Source of the DNA: Porphyromonas uenonis DSM 23387 = JCM 13868
GTDB taxonomy: Bacteria; Bacteroidota; Bacteroidia; Bacteroidales; Porphyromonadaceae
Direction of reading: 5' to 3'
Assembly (NCBI RefSeq): GCF_000482365.1
Contig: NZ_AXVC01000023.1
Coordinates: 37,924-101,923, forward strand
DNA length: 64,000 nucleotides
A model generated the notes under the pieces. It made no database searches and was not told the DNA's origin. It saw only the letters and a program-made list of their open reading frames with translations. The position numbers were made by a program, and so were the translations under genes. Positions within the stretch are counted from its first letter, which is position 1; each line of letters begins with the position of its first letter. Below, one piece after another: positions 7,574 to 16,567 of the stretch.

Positions 7574-8688
7574 TCCTGAGTTCGCTGAGTGTCATCAACT
7601 TTAAGAATGTCGCGACGGCAAACTGTCACTTTGCCCCCAAGCTCAACTGCTTCTTCGGGGGCAATGGGATGGGCAAGACCAATCTTCTAGATGCTATCCA
7701 CTACCTCTCGGTGGTGCGTGGCCATCTAGGTACGACTGACCGCTACGCCATACGCCACGGGGCACAGGAGGCAATCATCCAGGGCGAGTACCTATGGGAC
7801 GATGGGCAGGAGGACAAGATCAGTCTGCGCATCTCTGCCGAGCGGAGCAAGCAGCTCTCTCGCAATGGGCGTCTCTACAAGCGTCACAGCGACCATATAG
7901 GGCGCTACCCGCTGGTTATCATTTCGCCACATGATCAGAGACTCATACGTGGTGGAAGCGACGAACGCAGACGCTCTGTGGACCGTATCCTCTCACAGCA
8001 AGATGCGACCTATCTAGCGAACTTGATCAACTACAACAGAGCTCTCGACCAGCGCAACAATATGCTGCGCAACCAGATCCACGAGCCAGCTCTGATGGAT
8101 ATCCTCGAGGAGACCTTAGCAACGACAGGTCTGACGGTCACGACGATGCGACAAGCTTATGTCGAGAAGCTCGTCCCCACCTTCGATCAGATCTACCAGC
8201 ACCTAGCTGCGGGCGTAGAGCGTGCGGTCCTATCCTTTAGCGCTGGGAGTGCCAGCACTGCCGAGGCGCAGCTACGCATACTGCGCAATGGTCGTCAGCG
8301 GGACTACGAGTATGGCTTCACGGCGACCGGTTGCCACAGAGATGACTTTGAGATGCTCCTCGGAGAGAACCTGATGCGCAAGATAGGCTCCGAAGGACAA
8401 AACAAGACTTACCTCATCGCCTACAAGCTAGCTGAGTACCGCTATCTGCAGCAACACTTGACGAATCAGACGGCTCCCCTACTCCTCCTCGATGACATCT
8501 TTGACAAGCTAGACAGCGACCGTGTGGAGCGCATCGTAGAGCTCGTCGCTACGGACACTTTCGGGCAGATCTTTATCACCGACACGAACCGCAAGTACCT
8601 CGACGAGATCATCTCCTCGAAGCAAGTTCCCTATCGTCTCTTCCAGATCCAGGAGGGTTCCCCGACAGAAGTCACCGCAGGATGCTAG
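7570..8688 (+). CDS. recF: DNA replication and repair protein RecF
   Basis: RecF is an SMC-like ATPase that helps load RecA at ssDNA gaps. Walker A GGNGMGKTN is at residues 30-38. The ABC-type signature region GSEGQNKT is near residue 275, and Walker B LLLDDIFDKLD near 307. At 372 residues it is full length. It is the last gene of the fabK operon; dnaA/dnaN are not adjacent, unlike in many Firmicutes. Confidence 0.94.
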   Translation: MILSSLSVINFKNVATANCHFAPKLNCFFGGNGMGKTNLLDAIHYLSVVRGHLGTTDRYAIRHGAQEAIIQGEYLWDDGQEDKISLRISAERSKQLSRNGRLYKRHSDHIGRYPLVIISPHDQRLIRGGSDERRRSVDRILSQQDATYLANLINYNRALDQRNNMLRNQIHEPALMDILEETLATTGLTVTTMRQAYVEKLVPTFDQIYQHLAAGVERAVLSFSAGSASTAEAQLRILRNGRQRDYEYGFTATGCHRDDFEMLLGENLMRKIGSEGQNKTYLIAYKLAEYRYLQQHLTNQTAPLLLLDDIFDKLDSDRVERIVELVATDTFGQIFITDTNRKYLDEIISSKQVPYRLFQIQEGSPTEVTAGC

Positions 8689-8758
8689 TCATTCTGCAAG
8701 AAAAGAGCACTCTTGTGGCTTGAAAAAAGGACTTTAGCGCAAAGTCTTGTGGAAATAG

Positions 8759-8789
8759 TTTGTTTCTCCACTTTAATTCCGTATCTTTG
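8759..8789 (+). promoter_or_regulatory. promoter of the serC-serA-DUF1015 operon
   Basis: TTTG at 8759-8762 and TATCTTTG at 8782-8789, separated by 19 nt, match the Bacteroidota housekeeping consensus closely. The leader to serC is about 125 nt. Confidence 0.82.
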
Positions 8790-8919
8790 TGGGGGCAAAG
8801 AGAGGAGACTCTAAAAAGCTTTCCCTTTGTCCCTTCTAAACAAAGCAAAAAGAGGTCCAAGCGACCATTCATTGCTCTGATATACAAGCATATAATCCCA
8901 AAACAATAAATATAGTAAG

Positions 8920-10002
8920 ATGAAAAAGCACAACTTCTATGCTGGTCCCTCGGTACTGAACCGTGGCGTGATCGAGCGCACTGCTGATGCGGTGCTGAAC
9001 TTTGCTGACATGGATCTCTCACTCCTTGAGATCTCACACCGCAGCAAGCAATTCCAAGCTGTAATGGACGAGGCCGTAGCTACTTTCAAGGAGCTACTGG
9101 ACATCCCCGAGGGTTACGAGGTACTCTTCCTCGGTGGTGGTGCTAGCCTCCAGTTCTATATGGTACCGCTCAACCTCATGGGCAAGAAAGCAGCTTACCT
9201 CAACACGGGTACGTGGTCTACCAACGCTATCAAGCAGGCTGGCTTCGTAGACAAGGTATTCGGTACAGAGACCGTTGTTGTCGCTTCTTCAGAGGACAAG
9301 AACTTCACCTACATCCCTAAGAACTTCACTATCCCCGAGGATGTAGACTACTTCCACTACACCTCCAACAATACCATCTACGGTACAGAGATCCGCAAGG
9401 ATTTCGACTGCAAGGTGCCTCTTGTAGCCGATATGAGTAGTGATATCTTCTCTCGTCCAGTAGACGTAAGCAAGTACGACTGTATCTACGGTGGTGCTCA
9501 GAAGAATATGGGCCCTGCAGGTACGACCTTCGTAGTAATCCGCAAGGACGCTCTAGGCAAGATCGACCGTCCACTACCTACGATGCTCGACTACCAGACG
9601 CACGTCAAGAAGGGTTCTATGTTCAATACACCTCCTGTCCTACCTATCTACACCTGCCTCCAGACCATGAAGTGGTACAAGGAGATGGGCGGTGTCAAGG
9701 CTATGGAGCAGCGTGCTAAGGAGAAGGCTGACGCTCTCTACACAGAGATCGACCGCAACAAGCTCTTCCGTGGTACCGTCGAGGCTGAGGATCGCTCTCG
9801 CATGAACGTATGCTTCGTCCTCAACGATGAGTATGCAGAGCTACAGGATGACTTCTTCAACTTCGCTACCGAGCGCGGTATGGTAGGTATCAAGGGTCAC
9901 CGCTCTGTAGGTGGCTTCCGTGCATCTCTCTACAACGGCCTCGAGATGGAGAGCGTACAGGCTCTGATCAAGGCTATGCAGGACTTCGAGAAGAAGCACT
10001 AA
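8920..10002 (+). CDS. serC: phosphoserine aminotransferase
   Basis: SerC is a PLP enzyme that converts 3-phosphohydroxypyruvate and glutamate to phosphoserine. In many bacteria it also acts in pyridoxine synthesis. The N-terminal NFYAGPSVL is diagnostic, and the PLP lysine is Lys195 in [11 protein letters not shown]. At 360 residues it is full length. Codon use is strongly biased here and in the next two genes, suggesting high expression. It is followed by serA. Confidence 0.96.
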   Translation: MKKHNFYAGPSVLNRGVIERTADAVLNFADMDLSLLEISHRSKQFQAVMDEAVATFKELLDIPEGYEVLFLGGGASLQFYMVPLNLMGKKAAYLNTGTWSTNAIKQAGFVDKVFGTETVVVASSEDKNFTYIPKNFTIPEDVDYFHYTSNNTIYGTEIRKDFDCKVPLVADMSSDIFSRPVDVSKYDCIYGGAQKNMGPAGTTFVVIRKDALGKIDRPLPTMLDYQTHVKKGSMFNTPPVLPIYTCLQTMKWYKEMGGVKAMEQRAKEKADALYTEIDRNKLFRGTVEAEDRSRMNVCFVLNDEYAELQDDFFNFATERGMVGIKGHRSVGGFRASLYNGLEMESVQALIKAMQDFEKKH

Positions 10003-10031
10003 TCTCTCATTACTTACATAACACTATCTGT

Positions 10032-10083
10032 CCTACCCCGCAGCACCTCACACCAACAGGGGGTCTACGGGGTAGGCGTTTAA
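10032..10083 (+). terminator. hairpin between serC and serA
   Basis: CCTACCCCG pairs with CGGGGTAGG and is followed by CGTTTAAAT. It is probably a partial terminator or RNA-stability element, because serA has no obvious promoter of its own. Confidence 0.5.
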
Positions 10084-10104
10084 ATAAAGATATCACTCAA
10101 TACT

Positions 10105-11025
10105 ATGACTAAAGTACTTATCGCAACTGAGAAGCCCTTTGCACCGGTCGCTGTGGATGGCATTCGCAAGATTGTAGAGGGTGCTGGCTTTGAGCTAGTA
10201 CTCCTAGAGAAATATACAGAGCGTCAGCAGCTCCTTGACGCTGTCAAGGATGTAGACGCTATCATCGTACGTAGCGACAAGGTCCAGGCTGACGTCTTTG
10301 AGGCTGCTAAGAATCTCAAGATCGTCGTACGCGCTGGTGCTGGCTATGACAACGTAGACCTAGAGTCTGCTACCAAGCACAATGTCTGCGTGATGAACAC
10401 GCCCGGACAGAACTCTAACGCTGTCGCTGAGCTCGCTTTTGCGCTCATGCTTGCTATGGTTCGCAACCACTTCAACGGCAAGTCTGGCTCTGAGCTCAAG
10501 GGCAAGAAGCTCGGTATCCAGGGCTTCGGACACATCGGTCGTTGCCTAGCTAAGATCGCTCAGGGCTTCGGCATGAAGGTCTACTATAACAAGCGTCACC
10601 GCCTCGATGCCGCTGAGGAGAAGGAGCTCGGGCTCACCTACTGCAGCCAGGAGGATCTCTTCAAGCAGTGCGACATCGTATCGCTCAATACGCCTAAGAC
10701 CGCTGAAACTGTCAAGAGCATCAACGGCAAGTATGTCAAGATGATGCCTAAGGGTGGTGTCATCGTCAATACAGCTCGCAAGGAGATCATTGACGAGGAG
10801 TGCTTCCTAGCAGCTCTCAAGGAGCGCACGGACGTACGCTACGCTACCGACATCGAGCCTGACATGCACGAGGAGTACCAGAAGGAGCTACAGGATCGCT
10901 ACCTAGCTACCGCTAAGAAGATGGGCGCTCAGACTGCTGAGGCAAACATCAACGCTGGTCTTGCTGCTGCTAACCAGATCGTCGGCTTCATCAAGGATGG
11001 TTGCGAGACCTTCCGCGTCAACTAA
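10105..11025 (+). CDS. serA: D-3-phosphoglycerate dehydrogenase, short Lys-type
   Basis: This enzyme oxidises 3-phosphoglycerate to phosphohydroxypyruvate, the first step of serine synthesis. The Rossmann motif GFGHIG is at 140-145 and the substrate Arg in NTARKE near 229. At 306 residues it lacks the C-terminal ACT regulatory domain, so serine feedback through ACT is absent. Where most family members have the catalytic His in TPHIGA, this one has AKKMGA with Lys272. That fits the 'Lys-type' PGDH class described in Entamoeba and Bacteroides relatives. It lies between serC and the DUF1015 gene. Confidence 0.93.
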   Translation: MTKVLIATEKPFAPVAVDGIRKIVEGAGFELVLLEKYTERQQLLDAVKDVDAIIVRSDKVQADVFEAAKNLKIVVRAGAGYDNVDLESATKHNVCVMNTPGQNSNAVAELAFALMLAMVRNHFNGKSGSELKGKKLGIQGFGHIGRCLAKIAQGFGMKVYYNKRHRLDAAEEKELGLTYCSQEDLFKQCDIVSLNTPKTAETVKSINGKYVKMMPKGGVIVNTARKEIIDEECFLAALKERTDVRYATDIEPDMHEEYQKELQDRYLATAKKMGAQTAEANINAGLAAANQIVGFIKDGCETFRVN

Positions 11026-11039
11026 TCTGTAGACGACTT

Positions 11040-11089
11040 AGAGACTTTGGTCTCCTCACCTAGAGGGGACCGAAGTCTCTCTTTCTTTT
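11040..11089 (+). terminator. hairpin between serA and the DUF1015 gene
   Basis: GAGACTTTGGTCTCCTC pairs with GAGGGGACCGAAGTCTC with few mismatches and is followed by TCTTTCTTTT. This is a good terminator, so the downstream gene may depend on read-through. Confidence 0.7.
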
Positions 11090-11117
11090 CACTCTCACCC
11101 CACAAAGACTCTCTATT

Positions 11118-12362
11118 ATGGCTATAATCAAACCATTCAAAGGATACAGACCACCTCAAAACCTTGTTGAGAAGGTCAACTCTCGTCCCTACGACGTGCT
11201 AAACTCTGACGAGGCACGCAAGGAGGCTGAGGGCAACCCCATGTCTCTCTACCACATCATCAAGCCGGAGATCAACTTCCCCGTAGGCACCGACGAGCAC
11301 GACCCCAAGGTCTACGACGAGGCTGTCAAGCAGTATCAGCACTTCAAGAAGGAGGGCTGGCTCGTACAGGACAACAAGGAGTGCTACTACGTCTATGCTC
11401 AGACGATGAACGGCAAGACACAATATGGTCTCGTCATCGGCGCTTACGTCGAGGACTACCTCAACGGCGTCATCAAGAAGCACGAGCTCACACGTCGTGA
11501 CAAGGAGGAGGATCGTATGAAGCACGTCCGCATCAACAATGCGAACATTGAGCCGGTCTTCTTCGCTTACCCTGACAATGCTGAGCTAGACAAGATCGTT
11601 GCTAAGTATACGGCCCAGAAGCCTGTCTACGACTTTGTTGCTAACGACACCTTCCAGCATCAGTTCTGGATCATCGACAATGATCAGGATATCAAGCGCA
11701 TCACCGAGCTATTTGGTCAGATGCCCGCTCTCTACATCGCTGACGGTCACCACCGTAGTGCTGCTGCTGCGCTCGTAGGTGCTGAGAAGGCTAAGCAAAA
11801 CCCCAATCACCGTGGTGATGAGGAGTACAACTACTTTATGGCTGTTGCCTTCCCCGCTAATCAGCTCACCGTCATCGATTACAACCGTGTCGTCAAGGAC
11901 CTCAACGGGCTCACCAGCGAGGAGTTCCTCAAGAAGCTCGAGAAGGACTTCGTCGTCGAGAAGAAGGGCACAGAGATCTACAAGCCCGCTAAGCTGCACA
12001 ACTTCTCGCTCTACCTCGATGGCAACTGGTACTCACTCACCGCTAAGCCAGGCACCTACGATGACAGCGATCCTATCGGCATCCTAGACGTCACCATCTC
12101 GTCGAATCACATCCTCGATGAGATCCTCGGCATCAAGGATCTACGTAGTGACAAGCGCATCGACTTCGTCGGTGGTATCCGCGGTCTCGGCGAGCTCAAG
12201 AAGCGTGTCGATTCAGGCGAGATGAAGGTCGCACTAGCCCTCTACCCCGTCACGATGAAGCAGATCATGGACATCGCTGACACGGGCAACATCATGCCAC
12301 CTAAGACCACCTGGTTCGAGCCTAAGCTCCGCTCTGGCATCGTCATCCACGAGCTCAGCTAA
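11118..12362 (+). CDS. DUF1015 family protein
   Basis: A 414-residue cytoplasmic protein of the DUF1015 family, recognised from IIKPFKGYRPP at the N-terminus, the SRPYDVL region, SLYHIIKPE and IADGHHRSAAA. The biochemical function is not established to my knowledge. The family is repeatedly found beside serC and serA in Bacteroidota, which suggests a role linked to serine or pyridoxal phosphate metabolism (inference). Codon bias matches the two preceding genes. Confidence 0.88.
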   Translation: MAIIKPFKGYRPPQNLVEKVNSRPYDVLNSDEARKEAEGNPMSLYHIIKPEINFPVGTDEHDPKVYDEAVKQYQHFKKEGWLVQDNKECYYVYAQTMNGKTQYGLVIGAYVEDYLNGVIKKHELTRRDKEEDRMKHVRINNANIEPVFFAYPDNAELDKIVAKYTAQKPVYDFVANDTFQHQFWIIDNDQDIKRITELFGQMPALYIADGHHRSAAAALVGAEKAKQNPNHRGDEEYNYFMAVAFPANQLTVIDYNRVVKDLNGLTSEEFLKKLEKDFVVEKKGTEIYKPAKLHNFSLYLDGNWYSLTAKPGTYDDSDPIGILDVTISSNHILDEILGIKDLRSDKRIDFVGGIRGLGELKKRVDSGEMKVALALYPVTMKQIMDIADTGNIMPPKTTWFEPKLRSGIVIHELS

Positions 12363-12386
12363 AGCACGACTTATCTATAGACGATT

Positions 12387-12423
12387 AGGGGGACTGTACC
12401 TTTCGCGGTGCGGTCCCCTTTTT
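12387..12423 (+). terminator. terminator after the DUF1015 gene
   Basis: GGGGACTGTACC pairs with GGTGCGGTCCCC (two G-U pairs) over a 6-nt loop and is followed by TTTTTC. Confidence 0.82.
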
Positions 12424-12483
12424 CTATTCTGTTGTGGCAACCGCTTATCGGTCAGAATAGCGTAACTATCAGTGCACTAGTAT

Positions 12484-12607
12484 GAAACCATAGTTCCAAC
12501 TAGGTGAAACTGGAGTTTCATGCGGGAGAAACTGGAGTTTCATATGGGAGAAACTGTGGTTTCATATGGGAGAAACTGTAGTTTCATATGGGAGAAACTA
12601 GAGTTTC
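12484..12607 (+). repeat. 22-bp dyad array B (GAAACT/AGTTTC stems)
   Basis: Six units start at 12484, 12506, 12528, 12550, 12572 and 12594, exactly 22 bp apart. Each is GAAACT-NN-AGTTTC (14 bp) plus an 8-bp linker (ATATGGGA or ATGCGGGA). The first unit is degenerate (GAAACCATAGTTCC). The array lies between the DUF1015 terminator and the tsaC promoter, ending 45 bp before the -7 box. Confidence 0.9.
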
Positions 12608-12652
12608 ATCCGTGTGGCACTGATTTCTCTAGCGGTATCCCGACTGATTTTG

Positions 12653-12660
12653 TACCTTTG
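12653..12660 (+). promoter_or_regulatory. -7 box of tsaC and downstream genes
   Basis: TACCTTTG lies 52 nt before the chosen tsaC start. It falls inside a longer in-frame extension, which argues against the upstream start at 12614. Confidence 0.7.
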
Positions 12661-12712
12661 TGCTGGAAGTCTCCCCAATGTGGTGGAGACATTTACCTCT
12701 CTAGATAGCTTT

Positions 12713-13300
12713 ATGAATCAAGTATCTCCTTCTCCTGAGACTCTATCGGCAGCGCGTGAGGCGGTCGATGTATTACAGCGTGGTGGTATCATCCTCTACC
12801 CTACCGACACGATCTGGGGCTTGGGATGCGATGCAACCAATGAAGAGGCGGTGGATCGTCTCTCGGCTCTCAAGGGTCGCCCCACGGGCAAGCCTATGCT
12901 GATGCTGGTCGATAGTGACATGCGGATACCATCCTATGTGCGCACGGTGCCATCGATGGCGTACCAATTGATCGATGTGGCGGTGCGTCCGCTCACCATT
13001 ATCTACCCCGAGGGGCGCAATGTAGCGCCGCAACTACTGGCGGACGACGGCTCGATTGGGATACGCATCGCGAGCGATACGCTCTGTCAGGAAATCTGCC
13101 GACTGCTACGCCGACCGCTCGTCTCCACCTCGGCCAATCTGGCGGGAACTACTTCACCGCACAACTACTCGGAGATCGACCCAGAGCTGATCAAGCTGGT
13201 CGACTATGTGGTCCCGCTACGCCAAGAGGAGCACATCGACGGGATGCCCTCAGACATTATCAAGCTGGGGCTCAATAATGAGGTGCGGGTCATTCGCTAG
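12713..13300 (+). CDS. tsaC: L-threonylcarbamoyladenylate synthase
   Basis: A Sua5/YciO/YrdC-fold enzyme that makes threonylcarbamoyl-AMP from threonine, bicarbonate and ATP for tRNA t6A37 synthesis. Motifs are GGIILYPTDTIWGLGCDA at ~23-40, KGRPTGKPM, and the STSANLAG segment near residue 143. The 195-residue product is the short TsaC type. The in-frame start at 12614 would place the promoter inside the gene, so ATG 12713 is chosen. tcdA, which acts on t6A, lies elsewhere in this window at 58995. It heads a run of six close genes. Confidence 0.9.
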   Translation: MNQVSPSPETLSAAREAVDVLQRGGIILYPTDTIWGLGCDATNEEAVDRLSALKGRPTGKPMLMLVDSDMRIPSYVRTVPSMAYQLIDVAVRPLTIIYPEGRNVAPQLLADDGSIGIRIASDTLCQEICRLLRRPLVSTSANLAGTTSPHNYSEIDPELIKLVDYVVPLRQEEHIDGMPSDIIKLGLNNEVRVIR

Positions 13301-13364
13301 GTAATAAGGTTGGTCAAAAGCCACTAAACGGCCTTTTAGCGGCTCCTAATTGCTACTCCATCTT

Positions 13365-14750
13365 ATGAGCAAGAAGTCTCGACAAGCTACAGTACGTCTG
13401 CGCTACATCGTCTCTGACCTTGTGGCAGTACTGCTGGCAACGACACTCTTCAACGTGGTGCGCTACGTGGTCGAGGATCAGAGCGCGACCTTTGGCGAGT
13501 TGTCTCTCTTCCTCTTCAACACGAAGATGTACTGGGTGACGCTCGTGGTGGTGCTCTTCTGGATGGGCTTCCTGACGCTCTCGGGATACTATAATAAGGT
13601 ATTGGCGAAGAGCCGCATCGACGAATTTTTCCTGACGGCTGGGAGTGTCTTCGTGGGGGTGGTCATCGAGTACCTCTTCCTCGTGGTGGACGATGTGATC
13701 GATGGGCGCAGTGCGCATCTACTTCTCTTTGCGCTACTCTACTTGACGCACTTCCTCCTTATCTATGTGGGTCGTCTGGCAATCACCTTACAGCAGATTA
13801 AGTATGACCGTATGCCGGAGCATTGGCCGAACATCCTGCTCATCGGTACGCCTGAGGTGATGGATAAGCTGCAGGCGGTGCGTATGGAGATGCACTACCA
13901 CGCTGTGGCTGAGCTACCCTTCGGCTCTGAGCCTGTCACGCTAGAGCAGGTGCAGGCGATACTGGAGGGGCAACCGATCGAGGCAATCTATATGGTGGCC
14001 AATGAGGCGGATACGCTACGAGCTACGCATCTGCTCTATGAGCTGTACCGCTGCAAGCTACCGATCAAGATATATCTAGAGGGGGTGATGGGTGTACGCT
14101 CCTCGCTACAAGCGCGTACGCTCCGTGGGCTACCGCTACACGATGTGACGCAGACGCAGATGAGCGAGATGGAGCAAAATGTGAAGTGGCTCTTCGACCG
14201 TCTCTTCTCGCTAATCTTGCTACTGCTTCTGTCGCCTCTCTTTGCAGTACTGGCGGTCTTGGTTCGGCGCTCTTCGGAGGGTCCCGTCTTCTACCGTCAG
14301 GAGCGTGTGGGGCGTGGTGGCAAGCCTTTTTGGATCTATAAGTTTCGCACGATGTATACGGACGCAGAGGCTGCTGGTCCCCAGCTTAGCCATGAGGGAG
14401 ACAAGCGAGTCACACCTCTGGGAGCCAAGCTGCGCAAGTACAGACTAGACGAGCTGCCCCAGTTTTACAATGTATTGCGAGGCGATATGTCTATCGTAGG
14501 GCCTCGTCCCGAGCGCACTTACTACATCAAGCAGATCCTCGAGCGGGCACCCTACTACTACCTCCTGCACCAGCTACGCCCAGGCATCACATCGTGGGGA
14601 ATGGTGCGGTACGGCTATGCCTCGACGGTTGATGAGATGGTCGAGCGACTCTACTACGACTGGCTCTACTACGAGCATATGTCGATCAAGCTCGACCTAG
14701 CGGTGCTGCTCTGCACGGTGGGTACTATTATCAAGGGAAAAGGAAAGTAA
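13365..14750 (+). CDS. polyprenyl-phosphate sugar-1-phosphate transferase (WbaP/WcaJ type)
   Basis: A 461-residue membrane enzyme that transfers a sugar phosphate to undecaprenyl phosphate, starting O-antigen, capsule or exopolysaccharide repeat synthesis. The N-terminal half has about four hydrophobic segments (~17-150) and a CoA-binding-like middle domain. A further membrane segment precedes the catalytic domain with YKFRTMY and the DELPQFYNVLRGDMSIVGP signature. The ATG at 13365 is preferred over a TTG at 13350. No other glycan genes are adjacent, so the acceptor polysaccharide is unknown; P. gingivalis uses such an enzyme for A-LPS. Confidence 0.88.
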   Translation: MSKKSRQATVRLRYIVSDLVAVLLATTLFNVVRYVVEDQSATFGELSLFLFNTKMYWVTLVVVLFWMGFLTLSGYYNKVLAKSRIDEFFLTAGSVFVGVVIEYLFLVVDDVIDGRSAHLLLFALLYLTHFLLIYVGRLAITLQQIKYDRMPEHWPNILLIGTPEVMDKLQAVRMEMHYHAVAELPFGSEPVTLEQVQAILEGQPIEAIYMVANEADTLRATHLLYELYRCKLPIKIYLEGVMGVRSSLQARTLRGLPLHDVTQTQMSEMEQNVKWLFDRLFSLILLLLLSPLFAVLAVLVRRSSEGPVFYRQERVGRGGKPFWIYKFRTMYTDAEAAGPQLSHEGDKRVTPLGAKLRKYRLDELPQFYNVLRGDMSIVGPRPERTYYIKQILERAPYYYLLHQLRPGITSWGMVRYGYASTVDEMVERLYYDWLYYEHMSIKLDLAVLLCTVGTIIKGKGK

Positions 14751-14760
14751 CACGGCTTCG

Positions 14761-16557
14761 ATGACGACTACGACTACACGCATATCACTACTACAACGCT
14801 TTATCCTGTGGCGAGAGGCTCACATCAGTGAGCGCATCTTCGTACTGATCTTATCTTTTATCATCGGTATCCTGACAGCCCTCGCTGCCTTCGCGCTCAA
14901 ACAATTGATCGGCACGATACAGCATCTTCTGATGCCCGCTATACGGCAGGCTAATGCGTGGTATCTGATCCTGCCTCCTATCGGTGTACTGCTGACAGCT
15001 GGCGTGGTCAAGCTCTTCATCCGTGACGACATAAGCCACGGCGTGACGAAGGTGCTGGGCGCTATGTCACAGCGCAAGAGTCGTATCAAGCCACACAATA
15101 TGTGGTCGTCGCTCCTAGCTAGTTCGATCACCATCGGCTTCGGTGGATCGGTCGGTGCCGAGTCGCCTATCGTGATGACGGGAGCCGCCATCGGAAGCAA
15201 TACGGGACGACTCTTCAAGCTGGAGCAGCGTCAACTGATGCTCCTCGTGGGGTGTGGTGCTGCGGGAGCTATTGCTGGTATCTTTAAGGCACCCATTGCG
15301 GGCTTGGTCTTTGTGGTGGAGGTGCTACTCCTCGACCTGACGCTCAGCAGTGTGCTACCGCTACTGATTAGCTCGGTCACATCGGCTACGACCGCTTACC
15401 TGCTGACGGGGCAGCAGGCGATGTTCTCCTTTTATCAAAACGACCCCTTTACAGCGGAGCGCATTCCCTACGTGATCCTGCTCGGTATCGCCTGCGGCTT
15501 CACCTCGCTCTACTTCTCCAAGGTGATGTTTGCACTGGAGAGTTGGCTCAAGAGGCGCAGAAACTTCCTCAAGCGTTACGGCATCTCGATGCTCATTCTG
15601 AGTGTGGCTATCTTCCTCTTTCCTCCGCTCTTTGGCGAGGGTTACAACACGCTCAGCGACCTGATGGCGGGACAGTACAGCTCCGTGACGGACAATAGTA
15701 TCTTCGCCTCCTTCGGGAGTAACTACTGGGTCATCTTCGCCTTCCTCCTCTGTACGATGCTGGTCAAGGTCTTTGCTTCCGTAGCAACCAATAGCGGTGG
15801 CGGGTGTGGCGGACTCTTTGCGCCTAGCCTCTTCGTGGGGGGCTTGTGTGGCTTCGTCTTTGCCTATGCGCTAAACTTCTTTCCCTTCATTGAGGTCTAC
15901 CTACCGCAGAAGAACTTTGTCCTCATGGGCATGGCAGGTGTGATGGCGGGCGTGATGCACGCTCCGCTGACGGGGACCTTCCTCATTGCCGAGCTGACGG
16001 GTGGCTACAACCTCCTCTTGCCACTCATGCTGGTTGCTATCTGCTCCTACGGGACGATCCGCATCTTCATGCCTCACAGCATCTATTCACTCCGCTTGGC
16101 GCAAAAGGGCAAGCTGATGACCCACAGCAAGGATCAGGCGGTTCTCACGGTGATGAGCATTGACAATGTGATCGAGACGGACTTTGATAAGGTCTACCCC
16201 GATATGACGCTCGGCGAACTGGTTCAGGTGGTGGGGCATGCGAAGCGCAATCTTTTTCCTGTGGTGGAGCGTGAGACAGATAAGCTCCTTGGAATCGTTT
16301 CGCTCGATGATATACGCAATATCATGTTTCGCCCTGAGCTGTACGATCGCTACAAGGTGAATCGTATCATGGTTTCCCCGCCAGCCCGCATCCAGAGCGA
16401 TATGCACATGGACCACATCATGCACCTCTTTGACGAGACCAAGGCGTGGAACCTCCCTGTCGTAACGCCCGAGGGGCAGTACCTCGGCTATGTCTCCAAG
16501 TCTAAGATATTCAACACCTATCGAGAGGTGCTCAATGTCCTCTCACCTGACGAATAA
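14761..16557 (+). CDS. ClC-family chloride channel/transporter with CBS domains
   Basis: An inner-membrane ClC protein of 598 residues with two C-terminal CBS domains (~455-590) that may bind nucleotides. Selectivity-filter motifs are present: GSVGAESPIVMTG with the gating Glu (Glu148 position of E. coli ClC), KAPIAGLVFVVE, SGGGCGGLFAPSLFVGG and GVMHAPLTG. In E. coli ClC the sequence after FII is EE; here it is EV. The proton-glutamate (Glu203 position) therefore appears to be Val, which favours a channel or an uncoupled transporter (inference from alignment by eye). Confidence 0.9.
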   Translation: MTTTTTRISLLQRFILWREAHISERIFVLILSFIIGILTALAAFALKQLIGTIQHLLMPAIRQANAWYLILPPIGVLLTAGVVKLFIRDDISHGVTKVLGAMSQRKSRIKPHNMWSSLLASSITIGFGGSVGAESPIVMTGAAIGSNTGRLFKLEQRQLMLLVGCGAAGAIAGIFKAPIAGLVFVVEVLLLDLTLSSVLPLLISSVTSATTAYLLTGQQAMFSFYQNDPFTAERIPYVILLGIACGFTSLYFSKVMFALESWLKRRRNFLKRYGISMLILSVAIFLFPPLFGEGYNTLSDLMAGQYSSVTDNSIFASFGSNYWVIFAFLLCTMLVKVFASVATNSGGGCGGLFAPSLFVGGLCGFVFAYALNFFPFIEVYLPQKNFVLMGMAGVMAGVMHAPLTGTFLIAELTGGYNLLLPLMLVAICSYGTIRIFMPHSIYSLRLAQKGKLMTHSKDQAVLTVMSIDNVIETDFDKVYPDMTLGELVQVVGHAKRNLFPVVERETDKLLGIVSLDDIRNIMFRPELYDRYKVNRIMVSPPARIQSDMHMDHIMHLFDETKAWNLPVVTPEGQYLGYVSKSKIFNTYREVLNVLSPDE

Positions 16558-16567
16558 ACAGCTAGCT

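Noticed and set aside
8889..8919. Riboswitch or T-box ahead of serC
   Set aside because: The leader has no recognisable aptamer core or specifier/antiterminator elements.
11199..11999. Antisense frames under the DUF1015 gene (11199-11525 and 11709-11999, minus)
   Set aside because: Their valine/leucine-rich composition is the mirror of Asp/Lys/Glu codon bias on the plus strand; they have no motifs or promoters.
11120..12362. DUF1015 protein as a nuclease or kinase
   Set aside because: The GHHRSAAA motif is suggestive but I know of no demonstrated reaction, so no enzyme name is given.
12484..12607. CRISPR array
   Set aside because: The period is only 22 bp, there are no unique spacers of 30-40 bp, the repeats are internally palindromic throughout, and no cas genes are near.
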